Shown: positions 63,106 through 64,000 of the stretch, piece by piece
Layout of the letters: the number at the start of each line of letters is the position of its first letter
Numbering within the stretch: the stretch's first letter is position 1
Source: Capsaspora owczarzaki ATCC 30864
Lineage: Eukaryota; Opisthokonta; Filasterea
Length of the DNA stretch: 64,000 nucleotides
NCBI RefSeq assembly: GCF_000151315.2
Contig: NW_011887304.1
Coordinates: forward strand, 837,477-901,476
Direction of reading: 5' to 3'
The notes under the pieces: model-generated
What the model was told of the DNA's origin: nothing
The model's input: the letters and a program-made list of their open reading frames with translations, nothing else
The model's database searches: none
Made by a program: the position numbers and the translations under genes

Positions 63106-63919
63106 TTAGTACAGCAGCAGTGCAAAAATAATCATGATGCCAAGGAATAGAAACATGCGCGAGAGTGCTGCGTGCTGTTGTTCTAATGGAGTGAGGGTGC
63201 GGCCCGAGCCTGGAACAACGCCATTCATGGGCATGGAGGACTGTCAACAGCAATTGGACGTGAGCGTGCATTCAGACCTCAAGAGACCAACAGCAGTAGT
63301 GGAACAACAACAACAACAACAACCACCGAAACAGCGTCTTACAAAGGTCAATCCAAAGAGCGACGGGAAGAAGCCAAAGCCAGCCGTGACAGTCACACCA
63401 TTCCCAACATTGACTTGCGGGAAGAAGCCGTTGAACGCGGCGTTGAATGGATGCTGACGAGGTCCCGGTCCTTCCGCAGCTGGGTCTGGGCGTTGTCCCT
63501 GCGGCCGTGGCGGCGGTGTCTTGTCCCTACAACGCACACACACACAGAGAGAAAGAATCGTGAGAAGTGAGCGAAACTTTGAGGTCTCCGGTAAGAGAAT
63601 TGAAAACGCAGCTTCTGCAGTGCTTCGACACAATGGCACACACGCACACGCGCACGCTCATGTACACTTTATGCTCTCTCTCTCTCTCTCGTACCTTGGA
63701 TCTTGACGTGAGGTGTTTCCGCGCCCGTAGAGCGGGATGACTTTGTCTCTGCCTATGCCAGCCTTGCAGACGGGGCACAGGGGTCGGTCTGCGTGCAGCT
63801 CGAGCCACCGATGGAGGCACGGCCAGCAGTAGAGATGTCCGCAGAGACTGATGACTGCATCGTCGGCCGTGTCGAGGCAAATGTTGCACTCGAATGCACT
63901 TGCAGCATCAGCGGCATCA

Positions 63920-63974
<55 letters not shown>

Positions 63975-64000
63975 GTTCTTCTGCGTGGCTGTCGGGCTGG
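63106..64000 (-). CDS. RNF185/RNF5-like membrane E3 ubiquitin ligase (N-terminus outside window)
   Basis: Minus-strand exons: from beyond 64000 down to 63695, then 63526-63343 and 63240-63106. RNF5/RNF185 are ER or outer-mitochondrial membrane RING ligases in ER-associated degradation. The C3HC4 RING is complete: [20 protein letters not shown], then [10 protein letters not shown] and CPVCKAG. It is followed by the family signature [11 protein letters not shown] and the [11 protein letters not shown] linker. Exon 2 encodes a Gly/Phe-rich segment ([12 protein letters not shown]), and exon 3 a C-terminal membrane helix ([16 protein letters not shown]). An Ala run coded by GCT/GCA repeats (63921-63969) precedes the RING. 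The start codon lies right of the window. Confidence 0.93.
63921..63969. repeat. Coding (AGC)n trinucleotide repeat: polyalanine in RNF185-like protein
   Basis: About sixteen AGC units on the plus strand read as GCT on the minus strand and encode a polyalanine run just before the RING domain. Length variation here would add or remove alanines without shifting frame. Confidence 0.9.

Overview
This is a gene-dense nuclear window from a unicellular eukaryote. Introns are short (mostly 50-200 bases, GT-AG) and rich in poly-T/poly-A and simple repeats, and intergenic gaps are only a few hundred bases. The gene content (MRCK-type kinase with C1/PH/CNH domains, Elongin B, CCZ1, CPSF6 with an RS tail, cell-surface LRR receptors whose tails carry tyrosine motifs) suggests a unicellular holozoan, perhaps something like Capsaspora. 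That assignment is inferred from gene content and style; no search was run. For most genes I worked out splice sites by eye from reading frame, GT/AG signals and recalled family sequence. All multi-exon models given with exact exons close in frame.

Layout, left to right. (1) 1-17.3 kb, housekeeping: the 3' end of an ANKRD13-like gene, CPSF6 (+), an M3 thimet-type oligopeptidase (-), RRS1 (-), an intronless old yellow enzyme (-), an orphan low-complexity protein (+), mRNA cap N7-methyltransferase (-), mitoribosomal mL43 (+) and Elongin B (-). (2) 17.3-31 kb, accessory region: three tandem paralogous LRR receptors. Each has a signal peptide, LRRNT, 9-12 LRRs encoded one per 72-base exon, a Cys-rich segment, a Ser/Ala repeat stalk, one membrane helix and a tyrosine-motif tail. 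Each is preceded by a related spacer that looks like a conserved 5' leader intron. The first leader contains what may be a decayed LINE fragment. (3) 31-40 kb: a large kinase with EF-like, PH, kinase and DIL domains (-), an orphan PD-(D/E)XK nuclease-like protein (+) and a thioredoxin-like membrane protein apparently lacking its CxxC (-). (4) 40.5-64 kb: CCZ1 (+), NDUFS8 (-), MRCK-like kinase (-), MND1 (+), LSG1 (-), a GH125 alpha-mannosidase (+), an LLPH-like nucleolar protein (+) and an RNF185-like E3 ligase running off the right edge (-).

The genes are functionally mixed, but several serve ribosome production (RRS1, LSG1, LLPH, mL43) and mRNA 3'-end or cap processing (CPSF6, RNMT). The strongest candidates for something new are the LRR receptor array with its modular exons and phosphotyrosine-like tails, and the kinase-DIL fusion.
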